DNA of 51,430 nt, taken from positions 1 to 51,430 of the IMG/VR virus record IMGVR_UViG_3300046714_000185. The stretch is one strand, 5' to 3'. This document shows positions 15,278-23,792 of this stretch, in pieces. Position 1 is the first letter of the stretch. Each line of letters starts with the position of its first letter. The translations under genes were made by a program, and so were the position numbers. The notes beneath the pieces were generated by a model. That model was given only the letters and a program-made list of their open reading frames with translations. It was not told the origin of the DNA and ran no database searches. Origin of the DNA: a virus.

Positions 15278-15772
15278 ATGTGGAACAACGCTAAGGACAA
15301 GTTGAGTGGAGTTACTGCTGAGCAGGTGCGTGAGCTTTTTGACTATGATCCTGAAGAAGGACGTTTGCGTTGGAAGGTAGCTAGGCAAAAGATTAATAAA
15401 GGGGATGTGGCTGGATACAAAAGCAAGAGTGACGGTTACTGGTATGTTGGCTTTGATTATCATGAGTTCCTAGCCCATCGGATCATATGGCTTTGGGTAA
15501 CTGGTGAATGGCCAAAGTGTCAGATTGATCATTGGGATAGGAATAGGAGCAATAACAAGTGGGTGAATTTACGGGAAGCTACCAATAGCCAAAATGGTAG
15601 GAATTCTTCGGCACATAGGAATAGTTCTACTGGTGTGCGGGGGATTGACATAAGGCGTGGGAAATACCGAGTCAGGATACACTTTGATGGTGAGGAAATC
15701 GTGATTGGACGTTACATGAGCCTGAAAGTTGCGAAGATAGCCAGAAAACGAGCTGAGCAAAGGTACTGGTGA
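15278..15772 (+). CDS. HNH homing endonuclease with AP2-like domain
   Basis: 164 residues from the ATG at 15278, with GGGAG upstream. HNH core: FLAHRIIWLWVTGEWP, then QIDHWDRNRSNNKWVNLREA, the standard H...IDH..N..N..NLR pattern. The C-terminal part (TGVRGIDIRRGKYRVRIHFD) is an AP2-type DNA-binding domain. This family makes a site-specific cut in phages lacking the gene, so the gene spreads by homing into the intergenic site between connector and downstream virion genes. It has its own promoter and a masked ribosome site. Confidence 0.9.
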   Translation: MWNNAKDKLSGVTAEQVRELFDYDPEEGRLRWKVARQKINKGDVAGYKSKSDGYWYVGFDYHEFLAHRIIWLWVTGEWPKCQIDHWDRNRSNNKWVNLREATNSQNGRNSSAHRNSSTGVRGIDIRRGKYRVRIHFDGEEIVIGRYMSLKVAKIARKRAEQRYW

Positions 15773-15776
15773 TTCC

Positions 15777-16016
15777 ATGTTTGATCCACTTTCTCCCGCA
15801 GCATCCTTTGCTGGGATGCCTAATCAGCAGGCGCCTCAAGGCTTTATGGGGCACGCGCTCCAAAACTTTGGCATTGGGGTTGACCCAAACGTTCTGAGGT
15901 TCAGGCAGCACATGGCGCAGCCGCATGTCCAGCCATCTGATCTGATGGCAATGGCCTTGTATGGCCCGCAAGCTAGTGGCCCACAGCCTAAGCGAGGGAA
16001 AAATGCCCTCGCCTGA
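15777..16016 (+). CDS. small virion-module protein
   Basis: 79 residues; GGTGA lies upstream. Gln/Ala/Pro/Met-rich without a recognised domain (MPNQQAPQGFMGHALQNFG). Its last 14 codons cover the hairpin that encloses the start region of the next gene, so translation of this gene probably opens that hairpin. Probably a structural or assembly peptide. Confidence 0.55.
   Translation: MFDPLSPAASFAGMPNQQAPQGFMGHALQNFGIGVDPNVLRFRQHMAQPHVQPSDLMAMALYGPQASGPQPKRGKNALA
15992..16012 (+). promoter_or_regulatory. hairpin with start codon in its loop
   Basis: GCGAGGG (15992-15998) pairs perfectly with CCCTCGC (16006-16012); the loop AAAAATG carries the start codon at 16003 and the left arm carries the Shine-Dalgarno GAGGG. 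The upstream gene terminates just past it (16016). This geometry suggests obligate translational coupling. Confidence 0.6.
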
Positions 16017-16803
16017 GGAAATGGCGTCAGCGCTTATGCGCTATCCCAACTCTGAAGACGTGGCGTTTGCACGTCAGCAGGGGTTTGACTATGCACACCC
16101 TCAGTCCGAATACCTGAACAACATGCGGGCCACGGTGTACAAGAAAACACCGAATGTAGCTGGTTACTTTAGCAATCACAACGTAAACGAACTGCCCAAT
16201 CAGGATATGAGTTCAGGGAGCCCATTTTCTTTGAACGATGCACACATGAAGGCGGCTTTGGCCGCCAAAAGGAGCGCTCTCGCCACTCTTGGTCTTGATC
16301 CGGCCAAAACTGTGATGGGCATCGATGCCCCGAGGTTGATGCTTACGAAGAACGGACGACAAGTAGGTGAGATTGGTGGGGCATACATTCCTAAAACTGG
16401 TCAAACTTTCATGGCCAATCGCGATCTTGAGGAAGATCCTTCAACCATAGTGCACGAAGCCATTCACAGGGGCACACACAGGCTCATGAATACTCCGTAC
16501 TGGGACCCTGCTTGGAACCAGCTTGGAGTTCCTTTGGTGAAAGGCGTCAGTTCCAGTGAACGTTTCCCAGAGGGCAATCAAGGTGCCCATAATGAGGATG
16601 TTGTTCGTTGGTTGATGCAAAGCAAAATGGGCAATCCAGAGGGTGGCCGACCTGGATCACTTCCAGGTGCTCAAAAACAAGAAGCCGAGCAGCTTTTCAG
16701 CCCGGATTTCCAGAGTGGTCGGAACAACGCCAAGATGCTTGCTGACATGGAAGCGGCGGCTGCACGTTACCTGAAAGACAGGAACCCTAGAGGACCACGC
16801 TAA
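16003..16803 (+). CDS. virion-module protein with HExxH zinc-protease-like motif
   Basis: 266 residues from the ATG at 16003, preferred over 15961 because GAGGG lies 5-7 nt upstream. Residues ~151-160 read HEAIHRGTHR, a gluzincin-like HExxH with further His residues; an acidic residue in NEDVVRWLM downstream could be a third ligand. No other protease domain was recognised. In the ejection-protein region, such a protein could process virion components or the host envelope, or the motif may be non-catalytic. The next gene starts at its stop (TAATG). Confidence 0.6.
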   Translation: MPSPEEMASALMRYPNSEDVAFARQQGFDYAHPQSEYLNNMRATVYKKTPNVAGYFSNHNVNELPNQDMSSGSPFSLNDAHMKAALAAKRSALATLGLDPAKTVMGIDAPRLMLTKNGRQVGEIGGAYIPKTGQTFMANRDLEEDPSTIVHEAIHRGTHRLMNTPYWDPAWNQLGVPLVKGVSSSERFPEGNQGAHNEDVVRWLMQSKMGNPEGGRPGSLPGAQKQEAEQLFSPDFQSGRNNAKMLADMEAAAARYLKDRNPRGPR

Positions 16804-18332
16804 TGGATCCAGATACCGTAGCACAGATACTTGCGCAACATCGGGGTGAAGTTAAAGGTCCTTGGGAAACCCTAGGCAAGCCGATTATGCACGGCTTGTT
16901 TGGCAATCCAGAGGCCAAGGTGCAGGTGCCAGTAACTGAGAATGGCACCCCTATGGATATGAATTTGTCGCCCTCAGAGTTTCAGGCCGAATACGGTGTG
17001 CAACATCCTGTTGTTGATGCAGGCTTGCAGGGGGGCATGATGGCCACCGGAGTCGGCGCACCTCAGTTGATGAGCCGCGCCTTGTTCCCACTCATTGGGA
17101 ACGCTTTCAAGGCTGGTGTTAAGAGCGCGCCTTTGACTACGGCAGCCATCACAGGCGCCGCCGCCAATACTGCCATCCCATCAAACAGTGGCAAAACTCA
17201 ATGGGAGATGATGCAGGATCAATGGGAAGCTAGACGGCAAGCGTACCGGGATAAAATTGCGGCTGAGGACAATATTTTGAGTACTGAGGCTGACAAGCTT
17301 CAAATGAGCCCGGCTGAACAAGCCTCTATTGAGAAAATTAAGACTGATTTGATTGGCATGACCAATCGTTACGAGCAATTCAAGGCGAAGGGGCAGGCTG
17401 GGGTTAAGGGGCAAGAGGATGTGCCAGCAGCTAAGCGATTGGCTGCTCAGATAACGGCAGCCAACGCCAATATTGACCGCATGCAGAACCGTGGCGGTGA
17501 GATAGAGTCACAAAAGAAGGTGTCTGAGGGTATCACAGTCCCTGCCAGAGAGCGCCGTGCGGCTGCCGAACAGGGGATGTCTGACGTTGATAAGGAGATT
17601 GAAGCATCTCAAACTCCTATCAGGCAGGCGCACCCACTGGCAGCAGCTGCATCACTGCCTGTGGCGTGGGGCATTGGCAGCGGAGGCGGTTATCTCCTTG
17701 GAAAAGGGGTGAAAGCTGTTCAAGCTGCCAAAGCAAACAAGATGAATGATCTCATTGAGCGCACGACGCAGCATATTGCTGACACAACTGGCGGAAGAGG
17801 AGTGGCAAGCAAGTTTCAGTTCAAGAATGCTGAAGGTTCGGCACTCACTAATGAACTTGCAGCAATGTCAGGCAAACCTCGCTCTACTAATCTTATGCCC
17901 TTTACTGGGGCTGGCGTGGGCGGCCTTTGGGGTGCCGCTGAGGGCGGGGCAGTGCCCGCAGGCTTCACTGTTGGGGACGCCATGCTGGCCCCAACGGGCA
18001 GCCCAAGGCAGGAAAATGCGTCTGAGGCAATGCTACATTTGCCATGGTGGAAGCAGGCGGCGCCTGAGATTGGTTTGAACACTGTTTTGGGCGCTCTTGG
18101 AGGTTGGAAGGGGGTCAAGAGTGGTGGTGGCCCGCCCCTGCTGCCTCAGGAGCGTTTGAACTCACTTGCTTTGGTGTCGCGTGCTGCTCAGTCACCAAAA
18201 ACCATGAGTGCTGCGGGCAAGGATGTTGCTTCAGCACAGAAATCCATTCAGGCAGCGAAGGCTGCGCCAGCGAAAAAGGGAAGTGCCAAGAGCAAGGCTG
18301 CCCCTCCGTCGAATAACGTGCCGGATCTCTAA
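16803..18332 (+). CDS. internal virion/ejection-type protein
   Basis: 509 residues. The N-terminal ~130 residues have several glycine-rich hydrophobic stretches (GLQGGMMATGVGAPQLM); residues ~135-270 are long charged helices (coiled-coil-like, with EQASIEKIKTDLIGM); then LAAAASLPVAWGIGSGGGYLLG, a probable membrane-active helix, and a Lys/Ala-rich tail. Such alternation of amphipathic and glycine-rich hydrophobic segments is usual for proteins ejected from the head into the envelope ahead of the DNA. No named family. Confidence 0.6.
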   Translation: MDPDTVAQILAQHRGEVKGPWETLGKPIMHGLFGNPEAKVQVPVTENGTPMDMNLSPSEFQAEYGVQHPVVDAGLQGGMMATGVGAPQLMSRALFPLIGNAFKAGVKSAPLTTAAITGAAANTAIPSNSGKTQWEMMQDQWEARRQAYRDKIAAEDNILSTEADKLQMSPAEQASIEKIKTDLIGMTNRYEQFKAKGQAGVKGQEDVPAAKRLAAQITAANANIDRMQNRGGEIESQKKVSEGITVPARERRAAAEQGMSDVDKEIEASQTPIRQAHPLAAAASLPVAWGIGSGGGYLLGKGVKAVQAAKANKMNDLIERTTQHIADTTGGRGVASKFQFKNAEGSALTNELAAMSGKPRSTNLMPFTGAGVGGLWGAAEGGAVPAGFTVGDAMLAPTGSPRQENASEAMLHLPWWKQAAPEIGLNTVLGALGGWKGVKSGGGPPLLPQERLNSLALVSRAAQSPKTMSAAGKDVASAQKSIQAAKAAPAKKGSAKSKAAPPSNNVPDL

Positions 18333-19046
18333 ATGGCTGAGTATAACGATCCAATGTTGCGGATTTTGTTGGGTGATCCATCGGGGCGCTGGCCAGTGCC
18401 TACCGAACTGATGGTGAGCACTCTCAATCGTCCGTACCGTATTGAGGTTGAGCTTCCGGTCACCGGAATAAACTATGTTGACAAGCTTCTACAAGCGCCG
18501 GTCACCGCTCAGGTGATTGCTCATCCGATTATTGATCGGCTGCACACTGTTCCGTACACCGCAGGCGGCTCCATGCCGCTTGAGGAACCAACTACTTTCA
18601 TTGACTACAGGTTTCCACGCAGTTTCACTGTGCCCCGGCTGTCTGACCCATCAAGGAAGATTACATTCAGCCCAGATGCACCTCTGGTCATTCATGAGAA
18701 CGTCGAACAGACGGTCATGATGCACTTGATTGGAGTGGGATTCCCGCATGAGATTGCCTATAAGGTCGCACACTTCAAATTCGCCGAAGTGGCGGAAGCA
18801 AAATGGTACGTTGAACACGACATCAATCAGGAAGAAGCCGAGGAGGCTTACGAACCTTATCTGAGGAAGATTCAAACAGAGAAAGCTGACAACATTCCAG
18901 CCAATCTCTACCGTGATCCATACCCTCACGATCATCCCTGGGCTGCCCCGCACGAGGCTTACGGTGATACACCGCCAACACGCGAAGAACTTAAACAAGC
19001 GCTGACAGTGCTCCGCATGCACTTCGGCTTTGATGATTGGTACTGA
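18333..19046 (+). CDS. hypothetical virion-module protein
   Basis: 237 residues, beginning at the previous stop (TAAATG). Acidic, His- and Pro-rich, with LLGDPSGRWPVPTELM near the start and a C-terminal PYLRKIQTEKADN-type helix. No family recognised. It sits in the series of tightly packed genes leading to the gp10-like tail protein. Confidence 0.6.
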   Translation: MAEYNDPMLRILLGDPSGRWPVPTELMVSTLNRPYRIEVELPVTGINYVDKLLQAPVTAQVIAHPIIDRLHTVPYTAGGSMPLEEPTTFIDYRFPRSFTVPRLSDPSRKITFSPDAPLVIHENVEQTVMMHLIGVGFPHEIAYKVAHFKFAEVAEAKWYVEHDINQEEAEEAYEPYLRKIQTEKADNIPANLYRDPYPHDHPWAAPHEAYGDTPPTREELKQALTVLRMHFGFDDWY

Positions 19047-19048
19047 CC

Positions 19049-19222
19049 ATGGCCGACGAAAAAGATCCTTTCACCATCCACATGAAGGATGATACAGTCG
19101 TGACCAACGCATGTGTTGGTGGGGCTGCTGGTTTTGATGCTAATGGAGTACGCCTGAATAAGCCGGGTGTTCCAGAACCATCCTTGGTCCTGGATACTAC
19201 GACAAAGCAACTGGGCGAATAG
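19049..19222 (+). CDS. small hypothetical protein
   Basis: 57 residues from the ATG at 19049, just after the preceding stop; an earlier in-frame ATG at 19037 adds only four residues. Sequence MADEKDPFTIHMKDDTVVTN is compact and acidic. Function unknown; position suggests a virion accessory. Confidence 0.5.
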   Translation: MADEKDPFTIHMKDDTVVTNACVGGAAGFDANGVRLNKPGVPEPSLVLDTTTKQLGE

Positions 19223-19224
19223 TC

Positions 19225-19767
19225 ATGGACAGTGTCAGTCAAATGGCACAAGCCTTGTTGAATAAGCGCTATGACGATGTAATGGCTGAACGCAATCGCG
19301 TCATGGCGCCGGGCGGCTGGCGCGAAGTTGCCGGGAACCTTCTGAGTACAGGAGCTAGTGTTATGGCTCCTCGGAGCATTAACCCATCGGCTCTCACACT
19401 GAAACCAAACACGATGCTAAGGTCTGGTGACGGGGTTAGAAGATTTAACATTGAAGATTGGCGTGGTCGTCCAGTTGGTGACACCGTTATAGTTCAAAGG
19501 AACCCAAGTGATCTGTGGGTGGATTGGATTGGACGTCAGCAAAATGGCCCGGCAGGAGATGCTGCCAACTCACTTGGCCCTAGTGGGGTCAGGAGTTTGA
19601 TCCCTCAAATCAAAAGTCAATATCCAGATGCTCAGAGAATAGGTGGTTTTAGAGGTACAGGCGCACGAAGCAATATTACGTCTTCAAAAACTGGATGGGA
19701 GGATACGAGCCCTATGTTCGGTGCGGAGACTTGGATGCGTTTGCGACCACCAACAGGTGATCGATGA
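19225..19767 (+). CDS. hypothetical virion-module protein
   Basis: 180 residues. N-terminal helix MDSVSQMAQALLNKRYDDVM followed by a glycine/proline-rich, strand-like segment with FNIEDWRGRPVGDTVIV. The ending GARSNITSSKTGWED and its 4-bp overlap with the tail protein gene suggest a small tail or ejection protein. The middle part (VIVQRNPSDLWVDWIG) appears folded. No family recognised. Confidence 0.55.
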   Translation: MDSVSQMAQALLNKRYDDVMAERNRVMAPGGWREVAGNLLSTGASVMAPRSINPSALTLKPNTMLRSGDGVRRFNIEDWRGRPVGDTVIVQRNPSDLWVDWIGRQQNGPAGDAANSLGPSGVRSLIPQIKSQYPDAQRIGGFRGTGARSNITSSKTGWEDTSPMFGAETWMRLRPPTGDR

Positions 19768-21416
19768 GAAAAACCAAGACTGTTGAAAAGGTGCCTTATC
19801 TGGCACCTGATGTTGTGACCAAAATGATCCCTGCCCCAACGGACGGGTGGGATGCTATTTCCCCGTTGGCGACAATGGATCCAAAACGGGCTCCAATCCT
19901 TGTGAATTGGGTTTGCCGTCCTGGTTTCATTGAATTGCGTGGAGGTTATCAACCATTCAATCACACGCTCAGCACGTCACCAGTTGAATCGCTGATGGTT
20001 TACCGCAGTGCCACTACTGAGCGGCTATTCGCAGCAGCTGGTACTAAGATTTATGAGGCAGGTCTTGGCATTGCTGCTGGAACGGTGGCAGTCAGTGGCC
20101 TCACCAATGCTCGTTGGCAGTATGTCAATTTTACTCCTGCTGGTGGTAACACTGTAATCCAGTGTTGCAATGGAGCGGATGCTCTTCTTCAGTTTGATGG
20201 CACCTCATGGACTACTCCAAGCATCACCGGACTGCCGGGCGGGGCTACAACTGCCAACATTGTTAACATCAACAATCAGAAGCGCAGGCTTTGGTATATT
20301 CTTCAGAACAGTACCATTGCTGCATTCATGCCCACCGACGCTATCACGGGGGCCATTGCTGGATTTCAGGATCTCGGGGCGTTGTGGTCAAAAGGCGGTC
20401 GCCTCATGGCGATGCAGTCTTGGACCATTGATGGTGGCAGCGGGCCACAGGACTACGCGCTTTTCATCTCATCTCGTGGGCAAGTAACTATTTATTCAGG
20501 CGTTGATCCTACGAATGCTACTGATTGGAAGTTGGTAGGTACTTTTGATATTGCGCCGCCCATTGGCAGGCGCTGTGCATTGCGTATTGGTTCAGATGTA
20601 GCCTTAATCACACAGGATGGTGTGATTCCTATTTCTCAAGCGTTACCCTTTGATCCATCTGCTGATCGTTCGGTGGCTTTGACGGCTCGCATCCAGAACC
20701 AAATGGCTTCTGTAGTTTCTGGTACGCTTGATCATTTTGGTTGGCAGATGGTTAGCTTTCAGGCCCAACAATTTTTTGTTTTGAACGTGCCTCTGACTGA
20801 GAATTCTCAGCAAGAGCAGTATGTCATGAACACCTTGACGGGTGGGTGGTCACGATTTCAAGGTTGGAATGCTAATTGTTTTGAAATCTATCGTGAGGGT
20901 TTGTACTGGGGAAATAATTCTGGGGGCATTAATCAGGCTTATCAGAGTGCCATTGATTTCACCGCAAATATTACTGCTGACATGCAGTGTGCGTTTAACT
21001 GGATGGACGAGCCTGGACGCCTCAAGCGCATGACCATGGTTCAACCACTGTTGACTGTGGGTGGATCACTTATTCCAACAATAAGTGTAGATGTAGACTT
21101 TGCCTCAGCCAATTTTACGGCAACAGCTACATCTTTGACTGGTTCGGTGCTTTGGGATGTGGCCCAATGGAATGTTTCACTTTGGCCAGCTGCGACTACG
21201 ACTTTCAAAAACTGGCTTAGCGTCAATGCGATTGGCAAAGCTCTGGCTATTCGTCTGCAAGCCAATGTCAGTTCAGGAATCAATTTTACTTCGTTGTCTG
21301 TCTTTGACGTTGGGCAATTTGATCAAATGATGTTCGATACGGCAATTCCGACATCTTTGCCGGTGCTGCAAGTGAACGTGTTCAATGCGATCGTTGAAAT
21401 GGGTGGTGCCATATGA
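19764..21416 (+). CDS. P22 gp10-like tail (DNA stabilisation) protein
   Basis: 550 residues, ATGA overlap with the gene before. An N-terminal motif YLAPDVVTKMIPAPTDGWDA, then ILVNWVCRPGFIELRGGYQP, repeated short blades with W and G (VYRSATTERLFAAAGTKIYE) and NNQKRRLWYI suggest the beta-propeller-type tail hub/stabilisation family related to P22 gp10, which plugs the connector after packaging and links to the tail tip. It is a long beta protein with few charged clusters, as expected. Assigned from pattern memory. Confidence 0.7.
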   Translation: MRKTKTVEKVPYLAPDVVTKMIPAPTDGWDAISPLATMDPKRAPILVNWVCRPGFIELRGGYQPFNHTLSTSPVESLMVYRSATTERLFAAAGTKIYEAGLGIAAGTVAVSGLTNARWQYVNFTPAGGNTVIQCCNGADALLQFDGTSWTTPSITGLPGGATTANIVNINNQKRRLWYILQNSTIAAFMPTDAITGAIAGFQDLGALWSKGGRLMAMQSWTIDGGSGPQDYALFISSRGQVTIYSGVDPTNATDWKLVGTFDIAPPIGRRCALRIGSDVALITQDGVIPISQALPFDPSADRSVALTARIQNQMASVVSGTLDHFGWQMVSFQAQQFFVLNVPLTENSQQEQYVMNTLTGGWSRFQGWNANCFEIYREGLYWGNNSGGINQAYQSAIDFTANITADMQCAFNWMDEPGRLKRMTMVQPLLTVGGSLIPTISVDVDFASANFTATATSLTGSVLWDVAQWNVSLWPAATTTFKNWLSVNAIGKALAIRLQANVSSGINFTSLSVFDVGQFDQMMFDTAIPTSLPVLQVNVFNAIVEMGGAI

Positions 21417-21868
21417 GCAACGGGCTTTTGTTTGGTGCAGATCACGTGGTGGCTGAAACCTGCTTTGAGCTCTACGGGCTTGGGGCAGGATTTAAGTTCG
21501 ATGCTTGTATAGGAATCGTTGGTAACGATGGAAAATTCAAAGGGGCCATTTTGTTGCATGGTTATCAGGGGTACGATGTTCAAATGAGCTATTACGGGGC
21601 CTGGACTCTCACTCCTGGGATTGCGCGGGCCGTCGCACAGTTTATAATTGAGGAGTTTGATCCAGCTCGCCTGACTGTCATTGTCAACAAGCGCAACAAA
21701 CGCTTGATCCGTTCCTGCCTACGGTTCGGTTTTAAGTTAGAGGGCGTGCAGCCTTGCTACTACGGTAAGCAGGACTGTAACCGCAATACGGGTGTGCGTT
21801 TGGTCGGTTTCCGAAGAGAAATAGATCGCGTGGCAAACGTGCAGCATTCCACTGAAAAGGTAGCTTGA
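21413..21868 (+). CDS. GNAT-family acetyltransferase
   Basis: 151 residues, ATGA overlap with the tail gene. GNAT core with GIVGNDGKFKGAILLHG and the C-terminal RLTVIVNKRNKRLIRSCLRF then GFKLEGV: the NxxxxRLxxxxGF-type acetyl-CoA binding end of the RimJ/RimL-like subgroup. Such small GNATs recur in podoviral tail modules; they may acetylate a virion or host protein. Substrate unknown. Confidence 0.75.
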   Translation: MSNGLLFGADHVVAETCFELYGLGAGFKFDACIGIVGNDGKFKGAILLHGYQGYDVQMSYYGAWTLTPGIARAVAQFIIEEFDPARLTVIVNKRNKRLIRSCLRFGFKLEGVQPCYYGKQDCNRNTGVRLVGFRREIDRVANVQHSTEKVA

Positions 21869-21870
21869 TC

Positions 21871-22710
21871 ATGGGCGGCAGCAAACCAGCTCCTCCGTCG
21901 GCAAGTGCTGGCATCCCAGCCGCACAGCAGGTATCGGATATTCAGCAGGGCTATAACGTAGGAGCCCAGGCTGGATCAAACTACAATCAGTCTAATCCTT
22001 ACGGCAGCCTGACTTATACTCAATCAGGTGTTGGCCCTGGCGGTGTTCCTATCTACACCGCTAACACAAACTATTCTCCATCTCAGGCTGGCTTGTTTGA
22101 TATTCAGAACTTCAGCAAAGCTCTTGCTGGCGCTGGCGGCGCAAACCTACTTACGGGCGCTAATTACGGGGCCAGTTCACCTACCGATGTTATTGGGAAT
22201 CAAGCGGGGGGCATTACTGGTGGTGTCATCCAGCAAGAGATGAGCTATCTTTCTCCGTTCCAACAGACTGAACGGGCACAGCTTGATACTCAATTGAAGA
22301 ACCAGGGGCATGAGCCCGGCGATCCAGCTTACGATAACGCAATGCGTCAACTGGATACAGCACATTCGATGGCTGTGTCTAAGATGATCGGTGATACTAC
22401 GCCGCAGGCTTACGGAATCGCTCAGAATCTCTACAATACTCCGGCAATGATGGCCATGGCTTTGGGTGGTTATGGTTCACCGAACAGCCCGGCGACGATG
22501 TATGGCGCAGCAAATCCGTTGCAGCCTGCAAACATGACGGGGGCATACTCCAGTGCTCAACAAGCGGCGATCGCACAGTATCAGGCTCAGATGCAGCAAT
22601 ACTCATCCATGTTGTCTGGTATGTTCGGCATCCCAGCCGCTGCTCTTGGTGGTTACCTGAGCAGCCCAGCTGGTGGCGCCGCCGCCACAGCTGCCCTGAG
22701 CATGCTCTAG
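21871..22710 (+). CDS. virion-module protein, Gln/Ala/Tyr-rich
   Basis: 279 residues from the ATG at 21871 with AAAGGTAG upstream (a TTG at 21865 would add two residues). Gly/Ser/Tyr/Asn-rich N-terminus (YGSLTYTQSGVGPGG), a helical middle with SYLSPFQQTERAQLDTQL and DPAYDNAMRQLDTAH, and an Ala-rich C-terminal helix PAAALGGYLSSPAGGAAATA that could insert in membranes. It resembles tail-associated or ejection proteins found near transglycosylase genes. Specific function unknown. Confidence 0.6.
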   Translation: MGGSKPAPPSASAGIPAAQQVSDIQQGYNVGAQAGSNYNQSNPYGSLTYTQSGVGPGGVPIYTANTNYSPSQAGLFDIQNFSKALAGAGGANLLTGANYGASSPTDVIGNQAGGITGGVIQQEMSYLSPFQQTERAQLDTQLKNQGHEPGDPAYDNAMRQLDTAHSMAVSKMIGDTTPQAYGIAQNLYNTPAMMAMALGGYGSPNSPATMYGAANPLQPANMTGAYSSAQQAAIAQYQAQMQQYSSMLSGMFGIPAAALGGYLSSPAGGAAATAALSML

Positions 22711-22717
22711 GTGTAAT

Positions 22718-23170
22718 ATGGACGATACCGGCAAAAATATTCCAGAATCTGTGCAAACTCTTTGCGCGCAGCAAGAGCAGTTGCTTGCTGGCCGCAGGCT
22801 TGCGCAGATGTTCCCCTTGCTAACGGAGGAACTTCCGTTGCCTAATGGGTTTGAGCGAGTTGAGACCAGACGTGGCGTGTTTCACTTTGACCCGCAGTTC
22901 ATAACAAGAGATGAAGTGATTCGGTTAAGTGCGGCTCATCGTGAAAATCTTCTGCTTGGTTTTGGCCCCTACAACAAAGAAGACATCATAAGGCTTGGCA
23001 AACCTGTCCTTATTGTTACTGAAAGAACCCGTGATGGGGTAGAAGTCAAGGCGGCAGTAGGAACGCAGGGGACATTGCCGGAGCAGCTGGCAGTGTTTGA
23101 GAAGTCTAAAACCCCTGGCAACGTCATCGCCATTGAAGATCTGCTCATGGTCTTGGCGAAGAGGAGGTAA
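22718..23170 (+). CDS. conserved hypothetical protein
   Basis: 150 residues, Shine-Dalgarno AGGTG. A folded, charged protein with segments GVFHFDPQFITRDEVIRLSA and LLGFGPYNKEDIIRLG that look well conserved. Unlike its neighbours, it lacks low-complexity sequence. It could be an assembly factor or chaperone for the large ejection proteins downstream. No family named. Confidence 0.6.
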   Translation: MDDTGKNIPESVQTLCAQQEQLLAGRRLAQMFPLLTEELPLPNGFERVETRRGVFHFDPQFITRDEVIRLSAAHRENLLLGFGPYNKEDIIRLGKPVLIVTERTRDGVEVKAAVGTQGTLPEQLAVFEKSKTPGNVIAIEDLLMVLAKRR

Positions 23171-23172
23171 CG

Positions 23173-23781
23173 ATGTACGATCAAAGCCAACTTCCGCCGT
23201 GGCTTCAGCAGCAGGACAATCCCACTGCTTGGGGCGGTGTCAACAATATGGTGCGGGCGCTCATAGGCAACCTGCGGGGACGTCAGCAGCAAGCAAACAA
23301 TGCTGCCCCACCTCTGGGGGCGGGGCAAGGTGGCGCTGGTGGTAGTGCGGGGGGCGTACAGCCTCAATTCACGCCTCCTGCTTCGGGACCTTTCGCGCTG
23401 CCCCCGATGGCGGGTGGTCCGACAGGGGTTGGTGCTGGCAGTTCGTTGCCGACGCCACCATCAATGCCGGGTGTACCGGGCTCAAGCATCCCAGGTGTGG
23501 GTCTTGCGACACCAGCCCCTTACACTCCACCGCCTAGTCCTGGTTCAACGTCCATGAACCCGTTCAGTATGTTTTCATCCTTCCTTCAGCCCAAGAATTC
23601 TGAGGGTGCTTCCGCGCTGGACATGATCAACCGGTTTGGAAGCACTGTGTACCCAAGTGGTGGCGGAGGAGGGAGTAATCCACTTTCCATACAAGCTCTG
23701 TTCGGTGGTGGATCGATGGGCGGTGGCGGTGGTGGTGGTGGTGGTAGTCAGGTTCCTAGTGGTGGCGGTGGCTTCGCATAA
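23173..23781 (+). CDS. Gly/Pro-rich disordered virion-module protein
   Basis: 202 residues with GGAGG Shine-Dalgarno. Starts MYDQSQLPPWLQQQDNPTAW, then almost wholly Gly/Pro/Ser/Met (PSMPGVPGSSIPGVGLATPA) and ends in GGGGSNPLSIQALFGGG with an octaglycine-like run. Composition parallels the portal insert and the 2478 gene. Probably a flexible linker or matrix-type virion component. Confidence 0.55.
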   Translation: MYDQSQLPPWLQQQDNPTAWGGVNNMVRALIGNLRGRQQQANNAAPPLGAGQGGAGGSAGGVQPQFTPPASGPFALPPMAGGPTGVGAGSSLPTPPSMPGVPGSSIPGVGLATPAPYTPPPSPGSTSMNPFSMFSSFLQPKNSEGASALDMINRFGSTVYPSGGGGGSNPLSIQALFGGGSMGGGGGGGGGSQVPSGGGGFA

Positions 23782-23792
23782 GGTGAGATGCT

